A program made the translations under genes and the position numbers. Positions 1 to 13,021 of a stretch of 64,000 nt of DNA are shown here, in pieces. Numbering within the stretch: position 1 is the stretch's first letter; each line of letters begins with the position of its first letter. Source of the stretch: Cubamyces lactineus (taxonomy: Eukaryota; Basidiomycota; Agaricomycetes; Polyporales; Polyporaceae); assembly GCA_022376465.1 (NCBI GenBank), contig JACDTU010000013.1, positions 554,501 through 618,500 on the forward strand, written 5' to 3'. The notes below the pieces were generated by a model. The model did no database searches, had not been told where the DNA came from, and was given only the letters and a program-made list of their open reading frames with translations.

Positions 1-1481
1 GTTGACCTTACTGAGATCTCGGTACCTGCGTTCCTTTAGGATCTCAAGCAGGACCTCGCAAATACGATCAATAGGCTTATCAAATCCCTCCACGTTGAGG
101 CCGGCACAGTGGAGACACTGAAAGATATCTCCAACGCGCCTGCGTCAATTGCACAAACATCTCTATTGGCGGTCAGAGAACCGGAACTGCCTGATTCCCC
201 CTGGACTCCTCTCGATGCGGATACACGAGTCTGTGTCATTAGTCTTCACAGCACGCTTCTAAGCACCGTAGAGCTTACGCATATGTGCCCAGAGCGCCCT
301 CCCTACCGCCAACACTGCAGAGAAGATAGAGGCCAGATATTCTGTGCTAGCCGCGCTGCCTCTTCCCTCAGGCATTCCCGATGATGCTTTGACTCCGATC
401 GTCATCCCAGCGCCTCACACGCTTCATGACTTCATCACCACGACTTCAGGAGTGAGTGTACAACATTTTTGTACTTATCACGTAGAATAGCTGATGATGA
501 ACACGTTTTAGTTGCTACGCTCTCAGTACGTCCAGCTCGACTCACAGATGGGACTTTGATACGCATATATCTAGGATCGGAAACTATCGCGTCTTCCAGC
601 AGCCCACCACAACCTGGTGCCCCGAGCGCGAAGAACATGGATACTACTTGGCCCCTATATACAGGTGCAGCACCAATCCACGGGTCAATACCGCTCACCG
701 CTGGTCGGTTGTGGACATCGCTGCAAACCTCGACAAGCCTACCGGTACGTTTTTGTCTGGTCGCGATGACTAATCTGGCCAAATTGTTCTGGTAGAGTGC
801 TTCTTCAACAAAGACGGCAAGTGGTACTACGCTGGAACGTATAAGTCGTTCCGGCTGGAAGACCTCTGTCCTCAAGAATGGGAATGTCTCTCCACCGAGG
901 TTCGTCTGCATCTATGTTGACATCCGGACGTCTTGTACTTGATGATATGCGCGCAGACGTCGCATGCGCTTATTCGCGAGACTCTCGCCGGTCGCAAGAA
1001 CACCTCCCCACAGAACGTGTACGAAACCGGGCAGCTCTATTCCGCCGGTGCCCTCAGGGTGGCTTGCATCGGTCTTCAGTGCATCGGCTTCAACGACCTA
1101 CTCTACCGCAGCCTCCTTGATCACGCCGCACACTGTACGCTCACTGGCAAGTGGCGTGCAGCCGGGTACGGCCACGGCGGTACTGTCGGTGGCGGCGTCG
1201 CAAGTGCTGGCTTAGGCCTCGGAGGAGGGTCGACTTGGAACTCGGCCTTGAACGCCAACGCCAACACTGCCAGTAGCTCCGGTCCCGGTTCTCCTCTGGC
1301 TGGATTCTCGTCTCCTGCAGGCGCCTTCGCTCATCTCTCTGGTACTGGCGCGGGCCTAGGGAATACTCCGGGAAGCCCTGTTACGCCGTTCGGTTCTCCT
1401 GGTCAGCGAATTGGACGCGTCCCTGGTCTGCTTTCGGTACCTCCATCGCTCGCTCGGAACGCTCAGTCTTCTGGCGACTAG
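1..1481 (+). CDS. DUF6697-like protein, 3' part (5' end outside window)
   Basis: This is the C-terminal part of a basidiomycete protein of unknown function; the start lies before base 1. Exons can be joined through introns beginning near 451, 744 and 899 (GT...AG each). The joined protein carries a conserved block with TTTWCPEREEHGYYLAP, a WSVVDI segment, then ECFFNKDGKWYYAGTYK, QEWECLSTE, ALIRETLAGRKN and YETGQLYSAGAL. These match my memory of the fungal DUF6697 domain; that assignment is recall, not a search. After the domain comes a long Gly/Ser/Pro-rich, low-complexity tail of about 110 residues, ending at the stop at 1479-1481. The upstream 1-450 segment is coding in parts (for example LPSGIPDDALTPIVIP near 350-440), but its exon limits are not resolved. 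The next gene, on the other strand, is convergent. No function is claimed. Confidence 0.7.
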
Positions 1482-2087
1482 GACTCATCCACTGCTCTTG
1501 GAGGGCTTAAACCCTGACTGGCTTGAGTCTAGTGCAAAAACTCTCATTGTGTTTCTATCGCAAAGCCTTGGAAGTTACATCTGCTCCAACTGCACGATGG
1601 GCTTCGTTCAAATGTCGCTGCGTCTCTTCATACGTTCTTCAACGGCCTACTGTATCCTGTATCCTCGTTCGTTATTCTGAGAATCCAGACCTACCAAGCC
1701 ATGATCGTGTCCCGTCGCGTTGTCCCTTGCATGATACGAGCAGTTGCATCGTGTTACAGAGCAGTCTAAACCTCGTCGTTTGACTCTCTGGTTGCGCGTC
1801 CCTTCTGCCAGCGCCCAGAAGAGCATATAGCGTTGACCAAGGCCTATAACGGAGCAACGTCGAAAGAGGCTTGTATAGCTTACTCACACTTCGCGGATCG
1901 GAGCAGCTTCTCGGAGTCCAGATAAGTGTGCATGCTATAAAATGCAGATGCTGGTATAAAAATACAATGGTCCGGGAATAATAGAATAGGTATCCATCGG
2001 CAGGACAGCAGAGCAACAGCGCGATACATCTATATGACGCAAAAGCCGAGACAAGTCGGCGTGCGGCGGGGGCAGCGAGTTAAAACC
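1482..2087. other. Intergenic, convergent 3' ends
   Basis: This stretch separates the 3' ends of the DUF6697-like gene and the Rab gene. The reading frames here are short and show no recognisable domain. I see no RNA gene or repeat. Confidence 0.6.
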
Positions 2088-3036
<949 letters not shown>

Positions 3037-3641
3037 GTTTGAGAGCGACAGCAGTGGTCAATGCAAAACGAGCGGGATGCTAGCGAGGGCGGAGGTTGGC
3101 GAGACAGGTAGAAGGAAGGTGGCCGTGCGTGGTGTGTGAGGAGGCCAGCGCACGAAGGGCGAACCGGTGTAGGTCTGAGCACAGGATTTGCCGTCTTGTG
3201 CTGTCTCCGACGCCGCCCAGCCGTCAGCGCGCTGCGAGCTGAGTGATGTTGATTGGACAAGTGCGCCGAGCTGCGCAGGATGGAGATGGGAAATTGAGAA
3301 TGAGACGGAGAGACGTGCGCTGCTCTGCTCGTGTGCATGTCGCAGTCCAATCATGATGCGGACTCTCGCCGGGTGCGTGCTTGTGGCGTCGGCATCGCCA
3401 AGAGGCGCCCGTCCTTCTCGTGCGTTTGTTTGGTCCAAAGGCTCTTGCCAAACAACCTCCCAGCGCTTACACGCTATAACGCTTCCATCATCAACAACGA
3501 TTGTGGCTGACCGACCAGTCTTTCGTGTTCGCCTATAGCTTCGACCTGCGAGTCAATCTGTGATATAAGCACAACACTGTTAGCGTCGAACGTCTTGCGA
3601 TAGCACTCCATCAAGACCAATGTTCAGCACACGCCATCGAC
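3037..3641. promoter_or_regulatory. Divergent promoter region, ypt1 / rev1
   Basis: About 605 bp lie between two divergent start codons. The stretch holds one CCAAT box (near 3350) and one inverted copy, ATTGG (near 3253). The frames here overlap each other and have no domain; I see no additional gene. Confidence 0.45.
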
Positions 3642-6600
3642 ATGTCGCAATTGACCCAGAACAGCACCCATTCCTCCGACTACTTTGACGATGATCCAGA
3701 CTTTCTGAAAGCAATCTCCGAGGTTCCACTGCCGGAGGCTGCGCAGGAGGAACCAGAGGCACCTCCGCTCGCTCAGCGTCCGCGAGACGACGACGACGAT
3801 CCACCCCCACTCACGCAGCGTTATCTGAAGCGCCCTCGTTCGCCAGACGACTTCGATGTTGAGGACGGCAGCCAATATCATGGGGCGCTCACCTCAATGG
3901 TCGAACGCGAGGACGACCTCGACGCGTCCTACCTCAACTCGCATACATACGGCGCGTCGCGTTTTGGCGAGTTTGGGGAATACATGACGAGGAAGAGGGC
4001 AAAGCTTCAGATACAGAATGCTGAGATGGTCGTTGATGATGAGGATAGCGGCGGTCGCAGTAGGATCTTCCGCGGATTGCAAATCTATGTGCGTCTTCTC
4101 GCTGACTATGACAAGCATATCCGACTTACACTACCGTCTAGATCAATGGATGGACGGAACCGTCTGTTCAGGATTTGCGGGAGATGATCATTCAGCACGG
4201 TGGTATCTTCCATCCGTACCTCGACAAGAAATCACTGGTGTAAGCCACGCCTAAGTGTAGCTTGACAATTGATCTGACACAATATCTTGCAGTACTCATA
4301 TCATCACATGCTCGCTCACACCGGCAAAGATTAAGGAATTCAAGCAAATGAAGGTCGTCAGACCAGAGTGGCTGGTGGATAGTATCCAGGCGGGAACTCT
4401 CCTTCCTTGGCAGGATTATGTCTTTCGTCCTGGCGAACGAGTGGAAGGTGCACAGGGACGGAAGGCGGGGCAAAAGTCTCTCTTTGACGGTTTCGTCCCG
4501 TCAGCCACACGTGCTCCTACGACGCAACCTGAGAAGAGCACTGTCGTTCGTTCTGGGGCTCCACATGTCTCCACAGACAGTGCAGGGCATCATGACGCAG
4601 AGTTTGCAGCGGGACCGTCTCGGCCGTCCAAGCCCACGACTCCTCCGCGCACACCCAAGAAGCAGACCGTACTCTCTCCTCTGAAGTCTGGGCCCAATAC
4701 ACCCTCACGACCGCTGTACACTACAGATCCCGCTTCCCCCGCGGAAGCAACGCGTATTCCCGGATACGCAGCGTTCGAGTCCAACCCAAACGCCGAGCGC
4801 GCAATGCAGGACCCCGCTTGGCGCGCCGCGCACACCTCCGTTGCCCCAGACTTCATCGAGGGGTACTACAAGAACTCTCGCTTGCACCACCTCTCGACGT
4901 GGAAGGCAGAGCTCAAGAACCTTGTAGCAGAGGCGCAGGAGCGAGCCGAGAATGGCGGGACGGAGGAGTGGGGGCGTTTTGCCGCCGCCGTGGGCAGCCC
5001 AGATTCTGGGGGAAGCCCTCCCAGTGCAAGTCAGTCAGCTGTCGACTTGATCGTGCAAGAAAATCTCGGCGGGCGAGGACTTGGGAGTGGGGGTCTGGAG
5101 GGAGATGTCAGTATGCGCGGAGCGCGACTGCTGAAGCGACGCCCTGTCAAAGGAAAGGGCAAGGACAAGGCTGGGGACGAAGAGCGAGTCATCATGCACT
5201 GCGACTTCGACAGCTTCTTCGTTTCTGCAGGGCTAATCGAACGCCCGCATCTCCGTGGGAAGCCCGTCGTTGTGTGTCATTCGCAGGGTGCTACGGGCGG
5301 TGGATCGAGCACCAGTGAAATCGCTAGTGCAAGCTACGAGGCGCGTAAGTTTGGCATCAAGAGTGGTATGAGGTATGCTCGTTTTCGTGTACGCTCTATG
5401 TGCGTTTGGTCATATGGACTTCCAAAAGCCTTCAACAAGCTCGTAAGCTCTGTCCGACGGTGATAACCATCCCATACGAGTTCCAACGGTACGCTTTTGG
5501 CTCTTGGTCCGACAAGCTGTGGACTGATCAAGTCCTTGCAGGTACAAGCAATTCTCGCTGCAGTTCTACACCATCCTGATGGCGCATGCGGACGACCTCC
5601 AAGCGGTTTCTGTTGACGAAGCGTTGATAGACGTGACAAGTAGCGTCGCTCGTATACGTGCAGAGCTTGCTGAGCGCCTTGAGGTGGCTGACGAATCTGT
5701 AGACGCTGCGAAAGACTTTGCGGAATCCATTCGGGCACAGGTGAGAAAAGTTACTGGGTGCGAAGGTATGGCGTGTCTTCCATAGCCAAAGCGGCGCTGA
5801 TCTAACGGGGTGCAACACAGTTAGCATCGGTATCGCACACAACATCATGCTCGCCCGCCTCGCGTCCCGCCGAGCAAAGCCTGCAGGCTCGTTCCACCTC
5901 CGCCCAGATTCGGTCGCAGAGTTCCTCGCCCCGCTGGATATCGACGACCTCCATGGGTTCGGGTATTCTGCACGGCAGAAGGCTGCTGAGAAACTCGGGG
6001 CGACGAACTTGGGGGAGCTTGCGAAGAAGAGCAAAGCTGCGCTCTGCGAGGCGCTTGGCAAGGGCACAGGCGAGACGTTGTATAAGGCTATTCGAGGTAT
6101 CGACGATCGGGTATTGGAGAGTGACAAGCCACGGAAGTCGGTGTCATGCGACATCAATGTGAGTGCTGTCGATGAATGAAGGCATAAGCAGAAAAGCTGA
6201 CATCGATTTGCAGTACGGGATACGTTTCGAGAACAATGAGCAGGCCGAGGCGTTCATCTACCAGATGGCTGAAGAGGTATCGCGCAGGCTGAACAGCATC
6301 GAAATGCGTGGACGTTCTCTCACTCTCAAGGTCCTCGTACGAGATCCCAATGCGCCCATTGAAGCACCCAAGGTATGATCAGATTGAGTACACTACGGCG
6401 TGTACTGATCATGACTACTCAGTTCCTTGGACATGGGATCTGCGAGGCATACAACAAGCAGGCGCCTCTCATCGCTCCAGGTGGTCGCGCGACAAGCGAC
6501 AATAAGATCATCGGCGAGCACGCATGGAGGCTCCTGAAGAGCTTCAACTTCGACCCTAAAGAGCTGCGTGGGATCGGCATTCAGATACAGAAGCTAGAGA

Positions 6601-7754
6601 AGGCGTCCGGTGGACAGGAGGCCGAGCTCGGTCAAGCCCTTCTGCCCTTCAAGCGTGTCGAGGCGACCAAGCAGCCTCGCCTCGAGGCCGTTGCGAAACC
6701 TGCTGGTAGTGGAGGACTGGACAAGGGGAAGGCGCCCGAGATTGCCATCCAGCCACCTTCACAAGAAGACGACGATATCCAGATCATCGAGAAACCTGAA
6801 CGGGTTCAGACGGAGGTCGATCTACCTTCCTTCTCCCAGGTCGATATGTCAGTCTTTGAGGCCCTTCCCGATGATGTCCGCCAGGAACTTGAAGCGGAAT
6901 ACAGGAGGCGGTCGACGACTCCCGGGCCCGCGCCAAAGGACCCGGTTCCTTCGCCATCACCGCCTCCTGAGCCTGAGAAGAAATCTACCATCCTCGTCAA
7001 AGGCGTGAACGTGAAGCGAATCACGCGCCAACTCGCTCCGCGGAACCGGCCAGTACTCTCGCCTACCAACAAGCTGTTTACGAAGCGCGTGTATGCATCC
7101 TCGGTCAGTGTCACCAAGGCTGAGCTGCGCAAGTACGGGATCGACCCCGACGTGTTCGCAGCGCTACCCCCCGAGATGCAGCGGGAGCAGCTCGCCGCAC
7201 ACAGGGCTCCAGGTGTGACCGTCTACAGCGGAGAGCGTAAGGTTCTGAAGCCCTCAAGCGGACGCGGGAAACGGTCCTCCAAGTCCCCCTCTGTCGTCTT
7301 CCGCCCTCCTCCCGCGCCCAAAGCGGTCTTCGTCGAACCGCCGACGCTGAAGCAGCACGGCAAAGCGAAGGGCGAGAAGCTGTGCTTCAGCGAGATGGAC
7401 GACCTGCAGCGCGTGATCGAGTCCTGGGTCGACGGGTTCAAGGAGCACCCCCCAAACCAGCGCGATGTAGACTACTTTGCGAAGTTCCTCGTGCAGTGCG
7501 TCGACGGCGCGCGCTCGAGCGACACGGGCGTGGAGCGCGCCGTCGCCGTCGTGAAATGGTGGCTCGTCCTCTTGCGCCGGCATTTTGGCGCATGGGAGGA
7601 CGCGCCGCAAGACGGTGATGATGTGTCTGAGCAGGCGGGGCGCGTCACTTCGGAGGTCGTCGGCCGCGCCTGGTGGAAGGCGTTCAGGGAGGTCAAGGCG
7701 AGGATGGACCTGGCGGCTCGGAGGAGGTTTGGTGGTTGTCTCTCGTTGAAGTGA
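3642..7754 (+). CDS. REV1: DNA repair protein REV1 (Y-family translesion polymerase)
   Basis: REV1 is a nuclear deoxycytidyl transferase and scaffold that recruits polymerase zeta to damaged DNA. About 1,245 residues are assembled from eight exons. Introns begin near 4089, 4241, 5374, 5490, 5766, 6159, 6372 and possibly one more. An acidic N-terminus precedes a BRCT domain (YINGWTEPSVQDLRE, THIITCSLTPAK, VVRPEWLVDSI). A conserved fungal linker (GYYKNSRLHHLSTWK) follows. The polymerase core has MHCDFDSFF (metal-binding Asp), SYEARKFGIKSGM and VSVDEALIDV (catalytic Asp-Glu), then HhH/thumb (LHGFGYSARQKAAEKLGA) and little-finger segments (YGIRFENNEQAEAF). The C-terminal half carries short ubiquitin-binding-like repeats (DVRQELEAEY; PPEMQREQL). 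It ends in a helical domain (SEMDDLQRVIESWVDGF), the usual binding site for other polymerases. It looks intact, with length and domain order typical of REV1. Confidence 0.95.
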
Positions 7755-9034
7755 ACATGGCCTACCGCTGGCTTATACGTTTCGACCATCCACACTATCT
7801 ACTGTAGCAGTGAGGGATGCAACTGAGTATGTATCAGCTTTGCGGGATGCTTACTCACTCTGACGCGTCATTCTACCTCCATGTGGTACATCCGTATAAC
7901 TCCAAGTAGCAGGCCGCTACGAGAAGACCCTGATTGATCGTAATAGTCACTGATGGTGATATTACCTTACATTGTTATATTTGCTAGCATCATCTTCAAG
8001 CATTTGTGCATAAAGGCTAGGTCTAATATTTGCTGCCTTTTTTACACGAGGGAAGAGCCGACGCTCAGCGCGTCGACGACAACCGTGCTTGACGGGCAAT
8101 ACAAGAGTTCAATCACACGAATGTCCGTGAACTGGATGTTTACGACAGATTGTTCTTCAGTTTTCTCATTTTATTCTGAAAACGGACCGAGTTCTAAGTG
8201 CTAGTTTTATGGAAACGTAATGCTGCGTTCATCTCTGTTGAACGTGGGCGTGAGCGCCGAGACGAGCTTCTTCGGACGGTGCCGGAGACCGTGTCGGATG
8301 CTACTGGGTGCATATATCCGGCTTCATTGTGGGGGGGCAAGGAGCCGTGTCAAGCACGGTAATCCACCCTTCGATAGTGTCAGAAAACGATTGGCGGCCG
8401 TCCCATGCCAGTGCTGTTAGGGTATAAGAATATATCATGCAGGTGATAAGAGTATGTACAACAGGAGCTTCAAGCCCATAGCGCGAACTCTAGGTCGTGC
8501 GCGTCTAACTATGTATATCATCGTCTGCGAGACTGCGTGACCCTGGTGGCGCTCATTCCAAGTTGGTTCATTCCGCCTTCGTCAATCGACGTCGGTGATT
8601 CGGCGCATGCCTTTCCCATCAAGGTACGTTCGTGCTCTGCGCCGGAGACAACTCTGTATAACCGACATCGTAGGCCCATCGATGACAAGCATGCGAACGC
8701 CTTACCGGCGGAAAACAGTGCCGTCGCATTGAGCTCCTCTAACTTGAATTGCGATCTTCAATCGTCATGCGGTGATAGTAGTAGCGTGCGGTATCGGAGG
8801 GACGATCGATGATTGGTTGCGACGTGTACACGATGAGTGCGTAAACTGCTTGCATATTGCGACGTCGCAGATCTGACACGATGTTGAGTATATAGGGATG
8901 GTCAATCTGTACAAAGCTCCACAGGTGGTCCTCGCAGCCAGCTGTAGAGACGGCTCTGAACGCTGTAATCTTGTTCCACATATGGGCGCTTACGCGCTCT
9001 TTTGTCAGCGCCCTACCTTGATATCTGTGATCTT

Positions 9035-9068
9035 GCCTTGTCTCGAGTACCGCCTTGTCTCGAGTACC
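9035..9068. repeat. 17-bp tandem duplication
   Basis: The unit GCCTTGTCTCGAGTACC occurs twice in direct succession (9035-9051 and 9052-9068) with no mismatch. It is about 195 bp upstream of the PL14-type gene start, inside its likely promoter. It includes a CTCGAG palindrome in each copy. It could be a duplicated regulatory site or a chance slippage product. Confidence 0.75.
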
Positions 9069-9143
9069 ACAGGCCCAGCATACGATGGTACACAATGGGC
9101 AAGATTCACCTGCTTTAGTTTTCTGATGGTATCAAAACCGCAC

Positions 9144-9149
9144 TATAAA
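9144..9149 (+). promoter_or_regulatory. TATA box of first PL14-type gene
   Basis: TATAAA in the context ACTATAAAGCCC lies 114 bp before the ATG, followed by a pyrimidine-rich leader. The spacing is normal for a fungal core promoter. Confidence 0.6.
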
Positions 9150-9262
9150 GCCCTCGTCCTCTCCAACGAGGCCTCCTTGCTTGACGCCGCTGGTCTCCGT
9201 CTACGCTCTCCTCACGCTCTTTCCCTCGCTCTCTCCGCTCCTCTCTTCATTTACATCACGCT

Positions 9263-10294
9263 ATGTTCAAGACGCTGGCTCCCGTCTTTGCCTTCGGGCT
9301 GGCTTCCGTGGCGGCACTCCCCTTCCCAAGCAATGCCACTGCGTTGTACGCACGGGCAACTTCCAAGCTCTTCCCGGTCTCGGACAGTAGCTCGTGGTCT
9401 GTCTCGAGCCAGGTATCCGGCGCACTCCCTCTGAGCGACGATACTCTTCGCCCGACACACGACCTCAAGGCGCTTGCGCACAACTACGTGTCTGCCCCCG
9501 ATGGCGTGTTTTCCTTGCAGGCACACTACCCTGCGGGCTCGTTCAAGCCATCAGCATCACCACAAGGAGGGCTTTCCTTCTATGCCCCGGGTCCGGATTC
9601 TGTGGACCTGACGACAGCTAAGGAGGCCACTCTCTCGTACACGGTGCTGTTCGAGGACGGTTTCGATTTCGTGAAGGGAGGAAAGCTCCCTGGTCTCTGT
9701 AAGCCATCACTCACAGGATTTGAGGACATATGGTGCTCACGCAATCTGACCAGATGGAGGCGATAGCGATGAGGAGGCCGTGTCGTGCTCAGGCGGTCGG
9801 AGAGACAACGGCTGCTTCTCCGTTCGTTTCATGTGGCGTACGGACGGCGCAGGTGAACTGTACACGTACCTCCCGCCCAGTTCCGACGCCAACAAGGCCG
9901 TCTGCGACGTCCCGCCGTTCTCGACGTGTAACGACATATTTGGCGCGTCCGTTGGCCGCGGCTCTTTCAAGTTCACGCCGGGTACCCGCGCGACGATTGG
10001 CCAGCGTATCAAGCTGAACGATGTGGGGCAGGCGAACGGGGAGATTGAGCTCTTCGTCGATGGACAGAGTATGTTCACCGTCCCTGGCCTGGAGCTGGTG
10101 ACCTCGGACCAGGGGCGCATTCGGGGCATCCAGATGCAGACCTTTTTCGGTGGTAAGTGACAAAGCGCCCTGTACCTCGACGGGGCCGGTTGCTGATGAA
10201 CTTCGCAATAGGCTCCGATAGTTCGTGGGCTACGCCCAAGGATCAGAACACCTTCTTTGGTGATTTCTCGGTCGCGATCACGGAGAAGCTCTAG
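9263..10294 (+). CDS. Secreted polysaccharide lyase, PL14-like
   Basis: This is a predicted secreted lyase of about 305 residues, related to the PL14 family (alginate/glucuronan lyases that cleave uronic-acid polymers by beta-elimination). The N-terminus MFKTLAPVFAFGLASVAALP is a clear signal peptide. The core shows LSFYAPGPDSVDLTTAKEAT, YTVLFEDGFDFVKGGKLPG, then SCSGGRRDNGCFSVRFMWR, DGAGELYTYLPP, FSTCNDIFGASVGRGSF and IRGIQMQTFFGG. Introns are 9699-9753 and 10153-10211; joined frames stay open and restore family motifs. Neighbouring gene 11820-13021 on the same strand is a close paralog, which lacks the second intron. The family name rests on recall of the FEDGFDF...KLPG...MWRTDGAGELY pattern. 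Substrate cannot be read from the sequence. Confidence 0.85.
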
Positions 10295-11819
10295 AGTTGA
10301 AAGTGACACCTCGTCTCAGTCCTCCCCACATGCGGAGAAGATATATTACATCCTGGTATATTTGTATGTTGTCGATGCCCATGATGCTGTCGCTCTATGT
10401 TCTCCTAGCACCCTGTAGCAATGTTCAGACGCCTCCTATCGTCAACACTCCTGTAGCCAGGAGTCATCCAGCATAGGATCACAACGAATGTGGGGGTGAG
10501 CTATGGCGGCTCATTCAGTTTGTGCCCCAAGTCAGGATAGTCAAGACTGGACTGGAGGTTGCCGGTGCGTATGTACCAAATATCATCACGCTCCACTCAT
10601 CCGCCGTGCGCATTCATCCACCGTGAGTACTTACCTGTGCTGGGAACGTCGGAACGACGCCAGCGATCAGGGATCCCGCTGAGGTGCGATCTGTCCTCGA
10701 CTGTCCTCATCGGTTACCTAACCGAGAGCGCACCTCCGTTATGCTGTGCGCAACCCGGCGGGTACCTGGAGGGCGGATCAACGAACATGATCGACATGCG
10801 CCCTGGTCTGGCAGGCCGCAGGATATGGCGCGCCGGGACCGGATCATTGGCGCGCGCCTTGCACTGGCACCTCGTCCAGTTTGAATACGGTGTCGGTCGG
10901 TTTCAGCATGCGCGGCGAGCGCGGATGCAAGTCGTACACAGTCACCCACCGACTGCGATGGAATTTGTCTGATTCGCCGCCACGACTTTGCAGGGCTCCA
11001 CAGATATTAATAGCGCGATGCGCGCTCTGATCCTTGCGAAATTCGAAACATAGGTCGGCGAAGTGATGACTTGTGAACGGGTTCTCGTTATGATTGCGTC
11101 CGCATTGATAGTGTGTACATGCAAGACTACCATACACTGCGCAATGTAAGGTAGGGTCGAAGGTTGGTAGAGATTGAGTGGGGTCGAACTTGAAGCATAT
11201 TTCGGGCTGAACTAGTAGATTCCAAGTCAGTGCGAGATTGTATGATGTTTGCTAGAACTTAGAAGCCAGTACTTCATATCGTTTGTGCATGGCTATGTCG
11301 TGGTATCAATAGCAACCAAGCAATCAAGCAGAATTTAACGGCACGTTCGTGCCGAGTAGATAGCGGTCTTGGCATTCATGTGCGCAAGGGCCTAGACAGC
11401 CTGAACTCCAGGAGGCTTGTTCCCCCTGGTATGTTTGGCCCGAGTGCATGAGCACAGTACATACGACGTTTAGGCCCTGAGGGTCGAGAACGGGTACCTT
11501 TGCGGAAACAAAGAGTGTTCTGGCTGAACAAAAGGCGGCTGCAAACGAAGTACAAATGTGCTGTGCCTGATAAGGAAATCTGTACCTACTCCACTGCCGG
11601 CGTTGTCCGATGCTTGATACGCGGGCACCGGCGTTTTTTCACTTCATTCCTCTTCTCTTCCCTTCCCCTCCATCCTCCCTCCCTCCGCTCGAGTGTGTGT
11701 GTGTGTGCCTCTCGCACAAGTCGTTCTTTACTACACCCACAGTCCTTTCAGGCTCGGTATAAAAGGTCGCCTCTCTTTCCAGGAACAGATCCTTCTACCG
11801 TCCCTCTCCGACATACGCC
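10295..11819. other. Intergenic, 1.5 kb, between lyase paralogs
   Basis: Nothing here resembles a gene. The promoter-proximal end holds a pyrimidine-rich tract (about 11640-11690), a short TG microsatellite (about 11693-11707) and a TATA box at 11758. Confidence 0.5.
11758..11764 (+). promoter_or_regulatory. TATA box of second PL14-type gene
   Basis: TATAAAA in the context GGTATAAAAGG lies 62 bp before the ATG, downstream of a CT-rich tract and a TG repeat. It is a near-ideal fungal TATA element, suggesting strong, regulated expression. Confidence 0.7.
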
Positions 11820-13021
11820 ATGCACGCGTTCACCACTCTCCTTACCTTCCTCGCCTTCGCCCTTGCCTCCGTCTCTGCTGCCCCTCTTCGGCGCAGGACC
11901 TGCAGGCCCCACTCGCAGATTGCAGCGGCCTCCTCGACTATCAATGGCTCGTCGGTTTCACACGTGACCAGCACTGCAGTTGCTACTTCGGCCCAGGCGA
12001 CCTCTACGAAGATCTCGAGCACCATCGCCTCTTCAAGCTCGAAGGCTTCGAGCACACACGCGTCGAGCAGCAAGGCCTCCAGCACCAAGGCTTCGAGCTC
12101 CTCAGCTCCGGTTGCGACCGCCGACTCGACCTCGGGCTCAAGCGTGCTCAAGGAGCTTTTCCCCGTCTCTCACTCCGCGTTCTGGACCACTTCCGATGCT
12201 TTGTCCGATGCTCTTCCCCTCAGCGACGCGACTTTCGGCGTCACCAACCTCCTCAAAGCACTTCCCCTCGACTACGTCACTGCGCCTGACGGCAAGTACT
12301 CGTTGAAGGCCTTCTACCCCGAGGGGTCGTACACCTTCACGCACGCTGTCAAGGGCGGCTTCTCATTCTACGCGACCGGTCCCGACTCCGTCGACCTCTC
12401 CAAGGCCAAGGAAGCCACGCTTTCGTACTCCGTGTACTTCGAGGATGGCTTCGACTTCCAGAAGGGTGGCAAGATCCCTGGCTTCTGTGAGTACCTCAAT
12501 AAAGCACTCGGGCGCGATACTAAAACCTTGTCTTCATAGTCGGTGGTAATGACTTCCAGACCGCTGTCTCTTGCTCTGGTGGTCGCCGGGATGACGGGTG
12601 CTTCTCCACCCGTTTCATGTGGCGCACGGATGGTGCTGGCGAGCTCTACACTTACCTCCCTCCCGACTTCGACACCAACAAGGGCGTTTGCGACATTCCG
12701 CCCTTCTCGACTTGCAACGACGTCTACGGCGCGTCCGTTGGTCGCGGCTCGTTCTACTTCAAGCCCGGCTCGCGTGCCACTATTGGCCAGCGTGTTCGCT
12801 TGAACGATGCCGGCCAGACGAACGGTGAGCTCGAGCTTTTCGTCGAGGGCAAGAGCATCTTCACCGTCAAGAACCTCGTGTTCCGCGACTCTGACGCGGG
12901 CCGTATTCAAGGCATCCAGATGCAGACGTTCTTCGGTGGATCAGACTCGTCCTACGCCTCGCCCAAGGACCAAAGCGCGTACTTCTCCGACTTCTCCGTC
13001 GCCATCACCGAGACGTTCTGA
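11820..13021 (+). CDS. Secreted PL14-like lyase with Ser/Thr-rich linker
   Basis: This paralog of the upstream lyase has about 382 residues. A signal peptide (MHAFTTLLTFLAFALASVSA) is followed by a low-complexity Ser/Thr/Ala linker at about residues 35-110, probably O-glycosylated, that the first paralog lacks. The catalytic domain then repeats the same blocks: YSVYFEDGFDFQKGGKIPG, SCSGGRRDDGCFSTRFMWR, FSTCNDVYGASVGRGSF and IQGIQMQTFFGG. One intron, 12487-12539, sits at the same position as intron 1 of the paralog. The second intron of the paralog is absent here, so the FFGG-SDSS junction is continuous. The duplication therefore involved later intron gain or loss and linker gain or loss. The linker could space the domain from the cell wall or from a partner. 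Confidence 0.87.

Larger units (their letters stand above)
7755..9262. other. Intergenic, 1.5 kb
   Basis: I find no convincing gene. The notable items are a perfect 17-bp tandem duplication at 9035-9068 and a TATA box at 9144. The rest probably holds the rev1 3' UTR and the promoter of the following lyase gene. Confidence 0.5.

Noticed and set aside
10559..10972. Frame of 137 codons between the lyase paralogs
   Set aside because: It has no recognisable domain or signal, and overlaps other equally long open frames on both strands, as expected in GC-rich DNA.
11693..11707. TG microsatellite as a transposon or repeat boundary
   Set aside because: The short dinucleotide run has no flanking duplications or terminal repeats; it is a simple promoter microsatellite.
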